Positions 10,363 through 21,390 of a stretch of 64,000 nucleotides of DNA are shown piece by piece. The notes beneath the pieces are model-generated. The model saw nothing but the letters and a program-made list of their open reading frames with translations. It made no database searches and was not told the origin of the DNA. Source of the DNA: Euptelea pleiosperma (lineage: Eukaryota > Streptophyta > Magnoliopsida > Ranunculales > Eupteleaceae); assembly GCA_035048495.1 (NCBI GenBank), contig CM068545.1, positions 22,788,741 through 22,852,740 of the forward strand, in the 5' to 3' direction. Numbering within the stretch: the first letter of the stretch is position 1; each line of letters begins with the position of its first letter. A program made the position numbers and the translations under genes.

Positions 10363-13219
10363 CAATGTTTTAAAACTTGTTGAGCAACTAGAAACTCGGC
10401 TGAGTTTACTCGAATTGACAGGATTTTGAGTTGACTCGATCAAAAACTCATTTTTGTAATAATCAATCGAGTTCTGAGCCAACTCGTCGAGTTTCTCGAA
10501 AACACATCGAATGTACTCAACTCGATCGAGTCTTTCTTCATTTTTAAGTTTCAATCTCAGATAACAAAGGGCTCTTGTAAAATTTCTTTTTTGCAAAGGG
10601 CTTTGTTTCGACCACCACAAACCGAGGTGTTGATGACCTTGATTCACCATGCAACAAAGTCCAAGTTGCGGACGACCTCGGCCATGTAAGATGGCCACTA
10701 ATGTCACGCCCTGGACTCGGGCACCCGGATCCGACTCGAATGCTTGAAAAACAACTCGTTTGCCTAAGATCCATGGTGTAATAAAAAAAAATACTCTGAA
10801 ATAATTTTTAAAAATGACCATAATTCATAATAGATCAAAATAAAATATTATGTAAAGATCTTTTGGCTAAAACTTCTATTTGATAGGCTTTTTGAATTAA
10901 CTTTTCAGAATTTTAACGGATAGACGTAAAATTTTTTTAAAATATAATTTTAATAAAAAATTATTTTATTAATTATCTACTATTAAAAAATTTAAACATC
11001 TTTTGTAAAGGCGCTTTGCCCAAAAATATCATTTACTATTTTATTTTAACAAATTTTTACTCTTAACTGGCCTTATCGAGTTTTGTTGAAAAAGAACAGA
11101 ATTTGATTTATGGCATAAACACTACATGTGGGTTAGATTATATATTTTATTAAAATACAAATAATAAAACAAAAGTACTAAATCAATCAATTCGGATTCA
11201 AAATAGACCAATAAAGTTAAGATTCAAGTTATTACAATTATAAAACCAAAATAAATAAATAAAACTATGTATCTTCAATGAACGCTTCAATATTATTTGG
11301 TATACCGTCTTTTAGTCCATCGTTTCTTCTATCCCCAAATAATCTAAAAATTATATTATCGATTGAACCATAAGCCTATGAAAGCCCAATAAGATTTAAT
11401 CACTACATCATATCTATGACAGTTCTATCAATCAATAGTTTATATGCAAAGTATAGGTATGGAACAAGAATAACAAGTATTTCAAAATAAATTATGATCC
11501 AAAATTAAAATGTGGATACAACCAATAACCCACCATGGGTTTCCTTTTCCTTACCACACCAGGAGCAGTTCAACCAAGAACTCTTTTACAGGGGTTTAGG
11601 GCTTTGCACCCAAAGGCTCCAGGCCTTTCCTGCTTAAAATTTTTTAACCATTGGGATCAATCACATATTTCAAAAACGTATGTAATTCAATATCTAACCA
11701 TTCAATAGATCTCCAAAAATTTTAATACATTTGAATGCAATATATATACAAAGAGTATAACCCAAATTAATTAATCAAAAAATCATAGAAGAGTGTACTT
11801 ACTTGTTATTACTTTCTTTTAGATTCGAGAGAGATGAAACTGTATAGTATATTTCTTTGATTATTATCGGGTGAAGTCATTCTTCTAGTATGTTATGCTT
11901 CGAGGTCTCATCAATATTTTTGTTCTTAATGGATGATGTTAAATGGTGACACGTTATGGTGTTTTTAGGGCTACGAAGGTTCTTCAAGTTCTTCTTTAAT
12001 AGAGGTGTTTCAATGGAGGAAGATGGAGAAAAAGATGAGAAAAATATTAGAGTAATGGTTTAGGGTTTGTAAGAGTTCACAAGCTCCCAATGCTTTATTA
12101 AATAGGCTTAGGAAAGTAGAGTTTCTAATTTTAAGTGATTTTCGTCACTTTAAAATGGGTGAATTTTATAACTCACTAAAAAACTTATTTTAATATGGAT
12201 ATGAGCTAAAAATGGGCCTAAGGCCTATGGGTATCAAGTAGGCTTCATTTAAGATTATTATTAAGTCCAAAATGCCTCTAAATTAGATCTACGAGCCCAA
12301 CCAACAAGTATAACTCATTAATTATTTATTACGACTATATCACTTATAGATCACAATAGAAATATAGTTAATTATCATTGAAAATAAATTATAGAAAAAG
12401 AAATCAAGGAGTCAAATTCAACTTTTTATAATTAATTTACTCAAAAATTCATAAACAAAAGTTCAAGGTATTACAACTAATCTCTCTCAACCGATGGTTA
12501 CACCTTGTTCAATCTCTTAACCTTCTTTCACTGCTGTTTGCAACCATTTCCTTTCTCTCCTCTTACTGGCTGTTGCACCCTTTTCGGCCTCTTCCTCTCC
12601 TTCATTCCATTGCATAACCAAAAAGCTCTCCAACTTTTTGGTATCTTCCTCTCCTTCATTCCATTACAAAATTAGAGAGCCATCTCTTTTTCTCATTCGT
12701 GGATAGAAATATCTTTTCGAGAAGATAAACATAAAAGGAAAATATTAAATGTTTTAAGTACCATACTATTTATTTTACTTCAGTTTCATATCATTTAATT
12801 TTATCAATTAAATAATAGATTAACTTATTAATTAATCTTACTCATATGAAAATGGATTTACGTCTCCTAGATGATGAATTTTGTCATCTCTAACCATCTA
12901 TAAAATACAAATCATAGATGATTAATCTAATTGATGAAATTTGTTATTTCTAATTAACCATCCATAAAACACAACTTATAGATGGTTAGTTTAATCTAAA
13001 TGGACTATTTTTTTAGAAATCATGTAGATAGATGCTGAAAGCTGATTTAGTATACCAAATTAATTAGTATTTCTATGGTTATATTTACATAGAACATATC
13101 ATTATTTCAGACTATACACACATACATACATACCGAGTCGAGATTTTTCGATTCGATTCGAGTTTCCGAGTTAACTCTACTTGACGGACTTTCAAGTCGA
13201 GTCGAGTTTTCGAACACTG
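10363..13219. mobile_element. Possible hAT-like element split by a solo LTR
   Basis: The left end CAATGTTTTAAAA (10363) and the right end TTTTCGAACACTG (13207-13219) are plausible inverted repeats. The flanks ACAGTAAG and ACGATAAG agree at 6 of 8 positions. Both ends carry 'actcga/tcgagt' runs (10380-10540 and 13135-13215), which supports one element split by the LTR at 10702-12475. The flank agreement is imperfect and the centre (12480-13130) is uninformative AT-rich sequence. Confidence 0.5.
10702..12475 (-). mobile_element. Solo LTR of a Ty3/gypsy-like element
   Basis: On the plus strand it starts TGTCACGCCCTGGACTCGGG and ends GTATTACA, with a perfect 5-bp duplication ACTAA at 10697-10701 and 12476-12480. 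Read on the minus strand it begins TGTAATACCTTGAACTTTTG and ends '...cgggtgcccgagtccaggg'. These ends match those of the unit at 20092-27794, so the two are one family. It has no coding frame, primer site or internal LTR boundary in 1774 bp. A solo LTR left by recombination between two LTRs explains this best. Confidence 0.82.
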
Positions 13220-13650
13220 ACGATAAGTTCAAGGTAGGTTCAGCTTTTTTATTTATTTAAACGGGAAAACATAGAAAGAAGTCGAGTAGTCTCCTCATCT
13301 CCTCCCTTTAACAATATCTCTCCATAAAAACCCTAATCTACCATATCTCCTCTGCAACTCCTCAATTCTAATCTCCAAATCCAGCTATCCTCTCTCAAGT
13401 GGGTCCACCTTTTTTGTTATCTAGAGTTGCTGGATACCACATTGTCATAGGAAGGAACGGTCTTAACGCTTGAGTCTGCAACATAGCAAACCAGAACCAG
13501 TGCAAGAAAGTCCTCCAGCCGATACATTGATAATAAGTCAAGAAGATGATTCTTTAATGGAGGATCATAAGTAGTTTCAAATAGGTAGTGTCGAATCATC
13601 ATCGAAACAAAGCGTTGGAGAACAAAATAAATCTAACAATAGAAGCAGGG
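13220..13650 (-). other. Unrecognised sequence with a 61-codon minus frame
   Basis: The minus-strand frame at 13417-13602 (including YLFETTYDPPLKNHLLDLLS) has protein-like composition. It could be a decayed exon joined to the repeat arm that follows. I do not recognise it. The pyrimidine-rich 13290-13390 resembles a leader or LTR but has no partner. Confidence 0.25.
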
Positions 13651-13805
13651 TATTGTTATCAAATAAATTATGAGAAAATTTATTGTAATCAAAGAAATCA
13701 GAATTTAGAGTATCCAAATGAAAAATCTCCATAGATGCATTGAAAAATTGGATCCAATATAAAACCAAGAAACGAGATGAAAAAACCTCCACAAATGCAA
13801 ATAAA
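13650..13805 (-). repeat. Inverted-repeat arm, partner at 18.16-18.30 kb
   Basis: Read on the minus strand, about 140 bp here are nearly the same as 18160-18300 plus ('gtttcttggtttcatattgg' and following). Both arms would encode 'YWIQFFNASMEIF', so a common source sequence is likely. The arms bracket the nested transposon block. Confidence 0.7.
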
Positions 13806-15005
13806 ATCTCTTAAGGCCATGCTTGGTTCATTGCACTTGGGTGCATTTTGCACCTTAGTGCAAATACAATGAGTTGTGTTCCAATCATTTGCGATGTGAG
13901 TCACTTACAATTGTTTGGTTCATGCCATGTAAATAGATGCAAATGAAGTTTAGCTGATTGGTTGGTAGTGCATTGCAAATGAATGCAATGGATTATTTTA
14001 TTTCTTGATTTTACAAAAAAAAAGTGCACGATAAAATTATTATTGTTATCATTGTTGATTTCATCATTATTATTAGGGCTTTTTCGCTTTACCCCCTTAC
14101 TTTATTGATGCAATTTGCATCTCACCCAATGTTTTCAAAATATTTGTGTCTCACCCTTTGACCATGGTCAACATCATTGACCATAGACGGTCTCCGAATG
14201 GACATCCCAATATTTTTTAAATGACTATAATGACCTTGGGTGAGATGCAAATATTTTAAAAACATTGGGTGCGATGTAAAATGCATCAATAAAGTAAAGG
14301 GGACAAGCAAAAAATCAATTTTTGTTTTTTAAGAATTTTTTTTTGAGGATTGTGAGCTCAAAACCTTTCTTCATTTACTTTTGATTGAACCGTAGGTGGA
14401 GCTACAGACCAAAAATTAATCTAATTGATAATTTTTAAGCATTGGATTAGAGTCATTTTTATCCGTAGAATTTGATCATTATTTGGGGTACAAAGATCCA
14501 ATGGTTTGAAATCACTAGTCAGGCTGATATTTGGTATGTAGCGCCACCTAGTGATGAGCCCAACATCCGTACGGTTAGTGACCTCTAACAGTGTACCACA
14601 TGGCTCATATTGTGGCCCCTCGTCATCATTGATGAGGGACATTAGCGTGCTTAACAACCTGTGAAGGTGAGTTCCTTTTATAGGTCCTAACCCTCGAAAA
14701 AAACAAAATCTCAGAAAAAAAAAAACCTAAAAAATTGATTTTTCGTTTGTCCTCCTTACTTTATTGATGAAATTTGCAGTGCACCCAATGTTTTCAAAAT
14801 ATTTGCGTCTCACCCAAGGTCATTATAGTCATTTAAAAAATATTGGGATGTCCATCCGGAGATCGTCTATGGTCAATGATGTTGACCATGGTCAAAGGGT
14901 GAGACGCAAATATTTTGAAAACGGAAAATTACTTAAAAGAAAATAAATTTTAAATAATTTACAAAAAAGAATACAACTTTTCTCAAATCCCAAAAAAAAT
15001 AACTA

Positions 15006-16036
15006 AACGCCCTTTAAAAGGGCGTATCATTACTTGTCACATCTTTATCTAGAAAATGCCCTTTTAAAGGGCATCTGTCAGTGAAAAACGCCCTTTTAAA
15101 TGGCGTTTTTCAGAAACAAATGCCTTTTTAAAAAACATATGTCAGGTTTTGATTGCCGTCGGACAACTGACAGCCGTTATTTTAAAGGGCGTCTGTCAGT
15201 GAAAAACGCTCTTTTAAAGGGCGTTTCTCACTGATAGACGCCCTTTAAAAGGGCGTTCGACCGTTGGGAACCGTTACTACCAAAAATGCCGCTTCGACAA
15301 ATGAAAAGATCTCAGGTATACCCTGTTAAAACCTCCCAAATTCTCACAGTTGAGATCAACCCATGAAAATAAGTCTAATCCAACGCCTATAAATCACTAA
15401 TCCGGCTGAGTTTTGCTTTGTAGGTCCACTTAGGGATTCGCCAAACATCCATACGGTCAGAGTCCTCTAATAATGTGCCACGTGGCTAATATTGTGTCCT
15501 GTAACACCGGAGCCTGAGCCCAAAAAATTTGGGAACTCCAATTTTTATGCCCATTTTGACGTACCCAGAAGATGAATCAATGGCTGATTTTTGGTGAGGA
15601 TGATCTCTATGGTGAGGGGATCATCCTCACAAAAATTCAAATCATTCCGATATTCGTAGATTGGTTTAGAAGTTGAGGAATTATGGGCCGTCGATTTTTA
15701 CTGTGTACGCCAAAATGGGGGTCTCCCAAGCCCCACAAAAAAAAAAAACTAAAAAAAAAAATAATAATAATAACATACCTGAGTTTTAATCAGAGGAGGC
15801 CGCGTTGAAGGACTCGATCTGAGAAAGGAGGCCGCGCGTGAAGAGACGGCCGGAAAGAGATGGGAGAGTTCATCGGAGAAAGCAAAGAGAGAGGAGAGAT
15901 GGCGGGAGAATAGATGAAAGTAACTTAAGAGGAATTTAAGTCGTCGCCTGACAGACGCCCTTTGAAAGGGCGTTTATTCCATAAAAATGATTTTTAAAAA
16001 ACCATTTTCAGGAATAAACGCTCTTTCAAAGGGCGT
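15006..16036. repeat. Series of ~19-bp near-palindromes (ACGCCCTTT.AAAGGGCGT type)
   Basis: Copies lie near 15006, 15055, 15090, 15180 (right half only), 15207, 15237, 15954 and 16017. The typical form is ACGCCCTTTAAAAGGGCGT. The variable centre is TTTAAAA, TTTTAAA, TTTGAAA or TTTCAAA, and some arms carry single changes (ATGCCC, ACGCTC). Most are followed or preceded by 'ctgtcag(tg)', so the repeated unit is larger than the palindrome itself. Arms are conserved as pairs while flanks drift. Function unknown. Confidence 0.85.
15535..15730. repeat. Foldback-family segment
   Basis: It shares 'gatgaatcaatggctgattt', 'gatcatcctcacaaaaattc' and 'attcgtagattgg' with the elements at 16745-17043 and 46281-46966. 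It lies inside the Mutator-like element and lacks the gggtcaggatcggg end. Confidence 0.65.
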
Positions 16037-16297
16037 CTGTCAGACGTGTCAGCCATAAGTCAATCTCAGTCAATCATTAGTCAGTCGTCGACTAATTCGA
16101 CTGACAGCTTGACGTTTAGTTTTCTTTTTTGGGATTTGAGAAAAGTATTTTTCTTTTTTGTAAATGTTTTAAAATTTATTTTCTTTTAAGAAATTTTCCG
16201 TTTTGAAAACATTGGGTGAGATGCAAATTGCATCAATAAAGTAAGGGGGTAAAGCAAAAAAGCCCTTATTATTAATTATAATTATTATCATTATAAT

Positions 16298-16645
16298 CAT
16301 TGTTTAAAAAATTGTCGTTATAACGGATTCAGACCTCCTCGTTACGTTTGTACAGTTAAAACACTTAAAAATAATGACTTTTTATTTTCGTTATAACTAA
16401 GGTTATTTTCTATTTTTTTCCCGTTATAACGACCATTATTTTCTGGAAAATTTTATAAAATTTAAAAATAATGACCGTTATTTTAATCTATTCAAATTTG
16501 AAAATTTGAATTTCAGCACCATTTTTCCCATCATTTTCCCTTTTTGCCCCTGAGCGTTAAAATTTGTAATAAGGGCTCTTATAACGAAAAAAATGATAAC
16601 GCCCCAAGTCCGTTATACTGTTATAACAGCCCCTTTTAAACCTTG
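16298..16645. mobile_element. CCGTTA-rich hAT-like MITE, copy 3
   Basis: Left end CATTGTTTAAAAAA, right end TTTTAAACCTTG, with a perfect 8-bp duplication ATTATAAT (16290-16297 and 16646-16653). The interior carries CGTTATAACGG-type palindromes and the shared 'cgccccaagtccgttatac' segment. Length 348 bp. Inserted in the Tourist-like MITE. Confidence 0.85.
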
Positions 16646-16744
16646 ATTATAATTATTATTGTTATTATTTTATTATCATTGTTATTATTATTATTGTTTT
16701 GGAGGGGAAAGCTTAGGGTTAGGGGACCCCGACCAGCTATATAA

Positions 16745-17043
16745 AAAAGGGTCGAGATCGGGGTACAACCATTTTGGTATACCCACCTAGAAGATGAATC
16801 AATGGCAGATTTTTGGTGAAGATGATCTCCTCACCATATAGATCACCCCCACAGCACATTCTGAAATTTCTAACCCCCTCAAATGTGGTTTTCAAGTTAC
16901 ACTGTAAAAATAGGCAGTCCATAATTCTTTGACTTCCAAACCAGTCTATGAATATTGGAATGATTTGAATTTTTGTGAGGATGATCTCCTCGCCAAAGAG
17001 ATCATCCTCACCAAAAATCAGCAATTGATTCATCTTCTATGTG
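16745..17043. mobile_element. Foldback-family element
   Basis: It interrupts the Tourist-like MITE between 'gaccagctat' and 'aaaaatagaaaac', which are adjacent in the uninterrupted copy at 5963. It begins 'gggtcgagatcggggtacaa' and has two opposed 'gaggatgatctcctc' blocks. It contains 'ccaatattcatagactgg' (in inverse) shared with 46.3-46.9 kb. The inner inverted repeats would fold into a hairpin. No coding frame. Confidence 0.65.
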
Positions 17044-17362
17044 AAAAATAGAAAACTAAAAAAGAAAGAAATAAAAAATAAAAAGATAATAATAATAATA
17101 AATTAAAAATAATCACGGTGGTTGTTGTTATTATTATTTTTAATTTTATTTGAAAAAAAAATGCTGAGCTAACACAATGCACTTGCTTGCAGCAGTTTCT
17201 GGGCTGCACTTCCTTGCATCTATTTTGTTAAGGACTTTGCAAGGGCTTGTCAACCACTTGCACGGCAGTTCATTGCACACCTCCAAACAATCACTTTCAA
17301 TCCCAAAATTGTGGCAAGTGTGTGCATTGCACTCAATTTGCAATGAACCAAGCAAGGCCTAA

Positions 17363-18159
17363 GTGTTAAGACCATTGAAACCATGCATGGAACCAGAGAA
17401 CCACCCACCTAATTTCAAGACAAATTCCAAAACCCAGATGAGAAAAGCCATTGAATGGATCAAAAGAACAGTTACATCAAAGTAAAAAAATCAACAAAAA
17501 CTCAATTAAACAAAAGCATTAATATGATTTTTCAGACTCAAATTAAAAAGCCAAGATAATCACTAAAAATGGAATACCCATATGAGAAAATTTCATGAAT
17601 GCATTAAAGACACTCTCAGATCATAGAAACCATGCATGAGATACAACTTAATAAATAAAAAAGCTTAACTCGATTTTTCAACCCCTAGTTCAAAAATCCA
17701 TATGAAAACAACATCCAAGAATGCATAAAATAGGGTTGTTTCATGAATCAATCACTGGAACAAAATGGAACCAGATTATCTTGAAATTAATATGGAAAAC
17801 CCACCTTATTTTCTCCTCAACGAACTTAAGAGATGAGGCTCAGGAGACCCAAGTGCAACAAACGGGTACATATAGAACTAGAATTAGCTTTTTGATATTT
17901 TTTCTACCAGTTTATATAATTTAGTATAAACAGAATGAGAAATAACCTTTTGGTATTTTTGTGCCGTTGTTGCATTTCTGTTTTTGTTTTTGTTTATACT
18001 AGTTGTTGTTGAGAGAAAACCCAAAAGATTTAGATATGAAACACATTTGACTGTTTTGGTCCATTGAGTCGTGAATGATTGCCCACGCCTGATGGACTTA
18101 CATACCAAAAATCAGCTTGATTGGTGATCTTTGGCCATTCGATCAGTGTACCCAAAAAT
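17363..18159. other. Host or older repeat sequence, no gene assigned
   Basis: 17363-17730 contains two copies of 'aaaccatgcatg' and related short repeats about 245 bp apart. A diverged family C block lies at 18105-18140. No recognised coding sequence. Confidence 0.4.
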
Positions 18160-18660
18160 CAACTTGTGGAGGTTTTTTCATCTCGTTTCTTGGTTTCATA
18201 TTGGATCCAATTTTTCAATGCATCAATGGAGATTTTTCAATTGGATACTCTAGATTATGATTTATTTGATCACAATATATACTTTTCTCATGATCTTCAC
18301 TCATGTAAGCTCCTTATCATCTTTTCTTTTTTATTGTATGGATTTTTTTTCTTTTGTTTGAGTTCATTGTTTTACATTTCATCTCTAATCCCGTGGTAGA
18401 GCCTGCGATCCTCCTAGACTCTGATATCAAAGACTCGAGTGCCCTTTACAAGTTGATTGTAGATGGAAAAAGCTTGGCATTACGCAAGAGGGCGAGAGAT
18501 GTAGTCATTGGAGTCATGGGTACCCCGCCTTATTTATGTGAATTTTCTGTGGGTCAAGGCCTAACATCAAATTTTTCCAATCGGGATGATGGTAGTCAGA
18601 CTGCAAGGATGCCAAAGATTTTGAGCTCAAACTGGAGAATATGAAATTGGTTTCCTTGAA
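18160..18660 (+). repeat. Inverted-repeat arm (partner 13.65 kb) and unrecognised frames
   Basis: 18160-18300 matches the minus strand of 13650-13805. Overlapping frames continue to 18644, for example SALYKLIVDGKSLALRKRAR from 18354 onward. These look like decayed exon sequence but I do not recognise the protein. Confidence 0.5.
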
Positions 18661-18730
18661 GATAAGTGTAGAGATGGAGATGGAGACGGAAAAGAGAACT
18701 CTGGTTATATTTTTTCTTCTTCTATTTTTA

Positions 18731-20091
18731 GGGCTTTTTTGCTTTACCCCCTTTATTGATGAAATTTGCATCTCACCCAATGTTTTCAAAATATTTGCGT
18801 CTCACCCTTTAACCATGGTCAACATCGTTGACAGTAGACAGTCTCCGGATGGACATCCCAATATTTTTTAAATGACTATAATGACCTGGGGTGAGACGCA
18901 AATATTTTAAAAACATTGGATGTGATGCAAATTGCATCAATAAAGTAAGGAGGACAAGCAAAAAATCCTTTTTTTAAGGTTTTTTCAATTCTTTTTTTTT
19001 TTTTTAGAATTGTGAGCTCAAAACCTTTTTTTGAGGATTGTGAACTATAAAAGGAACTCACATTCACAAGTTGTTAAGCATGCTAGTATCCCTCATCAAA
19101 CACTCTTAGAGGTCACTAACCGTACGGATGTTGGGCCCATCGCTAGGTGGAGCTACATACCAAATGTCATCATGATTAGTGATTTCAAACCATTGGATAT
19201 TTATACCCCAAATAATGCTCAAATTCTATGTATAAAATCAACCCAGGAAAATGACTCTAATCCAATGCTTAAAAATTAACAATCAGATTAATTTTTGTTT
19301 TGTAGGTCCACCTATGGTTGGGCCAAAAGTAAATGAAGAAAGGTTTTGAGCTCACAGTCCTCAAAAAAAAAGATTTTTTGCTTGTCCCCCTTACTTTATT
19401 GTACAATTTGCATCGCACCCAATGTTTTTAAAATATTTGCATCTCACCCAAGGTCATTATAGTCATTTAAAAAATATTGGGATGTCCATCGGAGATTGTC
19501 TATGGTCAACGACATTGAGCATGATCAAAGGGTGAGACTCAAATATTTTAAAAACATTGGGTGAGATGCAAATTGCATCAATAAAGTAAGGGGGTAAAGC
19601 AAAAAATCCTTTTTTTTTTTTGAGGATTGTGAGCTCAACCTTTTTCTGAGGATTGTGAACTATAAAAGGAACTCACCTTCACAGGTTGTGAAGCACGCTA
19701 ATGTCCCTCATCGATGATGATGAGGGACCACAATATGAGCCATGTGGCACACTCTCAGAGGTCACTAACCATTCGGATGTTGGGCCCACCCCTAGGTGGA
19801 GCTACATAACAAATATCAACCTGATTAGTGATTTCAAACCATTAGATCTTTGTACCCCAAATAATGTTCAAATTCTACGGATAAAATTAACCCAGGAAAA
19901 TGACTCAAATCCAATGCTTAAAAATTAACAATGAGATTAATTTTTGTTCTTTAGGTCCACCTATGGTTGGGCCAAAAGTAAATGAAGAAAGGTTTTGAAC
20001 TCACAATCCTAAAAAAAAAAAAAGATTTTTTGTTTGTCCCCCTTACTTTATTGTGCAATTTGCATCACACCCAATATTTTTAAAATATTTG
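18731..20091. mobile_element. Tandem A-C-A-C-A composite, left part
   Basis: Family A units lie at 18731-18968 and 19372-19608, with a third starting at 20022 and continuing at 27795. Family C units lie at 19090-19330 and 19730-19985. The linker 'gattgtgagctcaaaacct' and the shared 'gtgaactataaaaggaactc' recur between them, so the A-C unit of about 640 bp has been tandemly repeated. The third A unit is split by the 7.7-kb LTR unit. Confidence 0.75.
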
Positions 20092-21228
20092 TATAATACC
20101 CTGAACTTTTATTCAGGGGTATTAGTACAAATTAACTATAAAATGGTAACAAATCGACATCCTTAATTTTTTTTAAACTTTATTTTTTATCTAAAATATT
20201 TTATCATATCACGTTGAAATAAATTCGAGAACTTAGTCAGAACATTTATATCATGACATGTAGAGAATTTTATTTTAATAATACTAGAATCGATTTTTAT
20301 ATAATTATACTTATATTGTAGTAATATAGGGACATTCTGTGTACTGGATAACTAACTTAATTAACTAAGATCATAATTTTAAATGAAGAATTAATTTAAA
20401 AATAATAATATTTTTAAATGACGAATGTCACATTGGCATTTTTAATCAACACGTTGTCACCATTTGAGCATTCGAGATTCTTATCACATTTTGATATTTT
20501 ACAAAAAAATATAATATTCTAAAAGAAATTTAAATTAAAAATATTTTAAATAATTTTTATTGTCTTTTATAAATTTAATGAATCATAGTTGGTAAGTTTT
20601 GTTATTATTTCTTGTTTGCATGTTGATTGAGTTTATTTATTGGGGCAGGCCTTTCGGGCCAATTTAGAGATCTTTTAGGCTAAAAATAATCTTATTTAAA
20701 GCCTACGTGATACCCATAGACCTTAGGCCCATTTTTAGCCAATACCCATCTTAAAACAAGCATTTTTGTGGGTTATAAAAATTACCTCTTTTAAAGTGAC
20801 GAAAATTAATTAAAAATAAAATCTCTTGAAATAATATTTTTAAAACAAAATACAAGTTTTAAATATATTTGATAAAATCAATAAAACTCATATTTAAAAA
20901 TTATCTCCCATAAAGTGTTTTATAAATAGGACCTCCCACCCCCCTCATACCAATGCACCAATTCTATTGATCTCTCTCTTGCTCTTTAAACTCTATAGAA
21001 TTGTTCTTATTCTAGTTTTAGTTGTAGTTCTCGGTGGTGGAGGTGCTAATTCAAAATTCTAGACATAGATAGGTATGGATATTCTATTTTTATTTTCGAT
21101 TCATTTAGTTTAAATTCTTGTCATACGATTTTATGAGTTTAAATATTTGTGATATATGCTTTTAATTCTTTTCGTTAAATTTTTATGTTGTTCATCATCA
21201 TCATGAAGCATTTTCATTGGGTTGGGAA

Positions 21229-21390
21229 TTTAGCGGGAGTGCATCTAGGTGAAGGCCCGATTATTTTTTAGCAGGAGTGCTTCTATGCAAATGCCAAATT
21301 TCTTTTAGCGGGAGTGCTTCTAGGTGAAGGCCAGATCTTTTAAAGGGAGTGCTTCTAGGCGAATGCTCGAATGGTAAATAATTAAGAAGG
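21229..21390 (+). repeat. ~37-bp tandem repeat, four copies
   Basis: Units of the form 'gcgggagtgcttctaggtga' plus 'aggcc...ttttta' start near 21230, 21280, 21318 and 21353. They lie within the outer LTR unit, like the 43-bp array in the inner one. Confidence 0.75.

Larger units (their letters stand above)
14922..16200. mobile_element. Non-autonomous Mutator-like element with palindrome series
   Basis: Terminal inverted repeats of about 90 bp begin CGGAAAATTACTTAAAAGAA on the left and, inverse complement, CGGAAAATTTCTTAAAAGAA on the right. A perfect 9-bp duplication TTTTGAAAA lies at 14913-14921 and 16201-16209. Long TIRs with a 9-bp TSD are diagnostic of Mutator-like elements. No transposase frame exists. 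The interior has eight 19-bp near-palindromes, parts of a family C repeat (15300-15500), a foldback-family segment (15535-15725), and a GC-rich stretch (15780-15920, with 'gaggaggccgcgttg') that looks like captured gene leader sequence, as in Pack-MULEs. Confidence 0.85.
14076..16265. mobile_element. A-C-A composite hairpin element
   Basis: It starts 'gggctttttcgctttacccc' and ends with the inverse complement 'ggggtaaagcaaaaaagccc'. Inside are a family A unit (14076-14325), a family C unit (about 14390-14700) and a second, opposite family A unit (14735-14921 plus 16201-16265, split by the Mutator-like element). Each A unit is itself an imperfect palindrome of about 240 bp whose arms contain 'gcaatttgcatctcacccaa'. 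A TTATTA duplication is possible but the target is a TTA run. No coding sequence. The same arrangement occurs at 18731-19608. Confidence 0.75.
13815..17359. mobile_element. Tourist-like MITE, second copy, enlarged by nested insertions
   Basis: The left end GGCCATGCTTGGTTCATTGC and the right end, inverse complement GGCCTTGCTTGGTTCATTGC, are flanked by TAA at 13812-13814 and 17360-17362. Compared with 5963-6631, the ancestral parts are 13815-14075, 16266-16297, 16646-16745 and 17043-17359. Everything else is later insertion: an A-C-A composite holding a Mutator-like element, a hAT-like MITE and a foldback element. The 3.5-kb span reduces to roughly 700 bp when these are removed. Confidence 0.85.

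Noticed and set aside
10192..10821. 209-codon minus-strand open frame
   Set aside because: It crosses from a dispersed hairpin repeat through a hAT-like end into a solo LTR, so it is a chance join of unrelated elements.
13417..13602. Host gene exon
   Set aside because: Composition is protein-like, but I recognise no family and found no splice-linked exons. Kept as an unrecognised frame only.
15006..16036. CRISPR-like array
   Set aside because: Palindromic repeats with irregular spacing inside a plant Mutator-like element; no spacers of uniform length and no cas genes.
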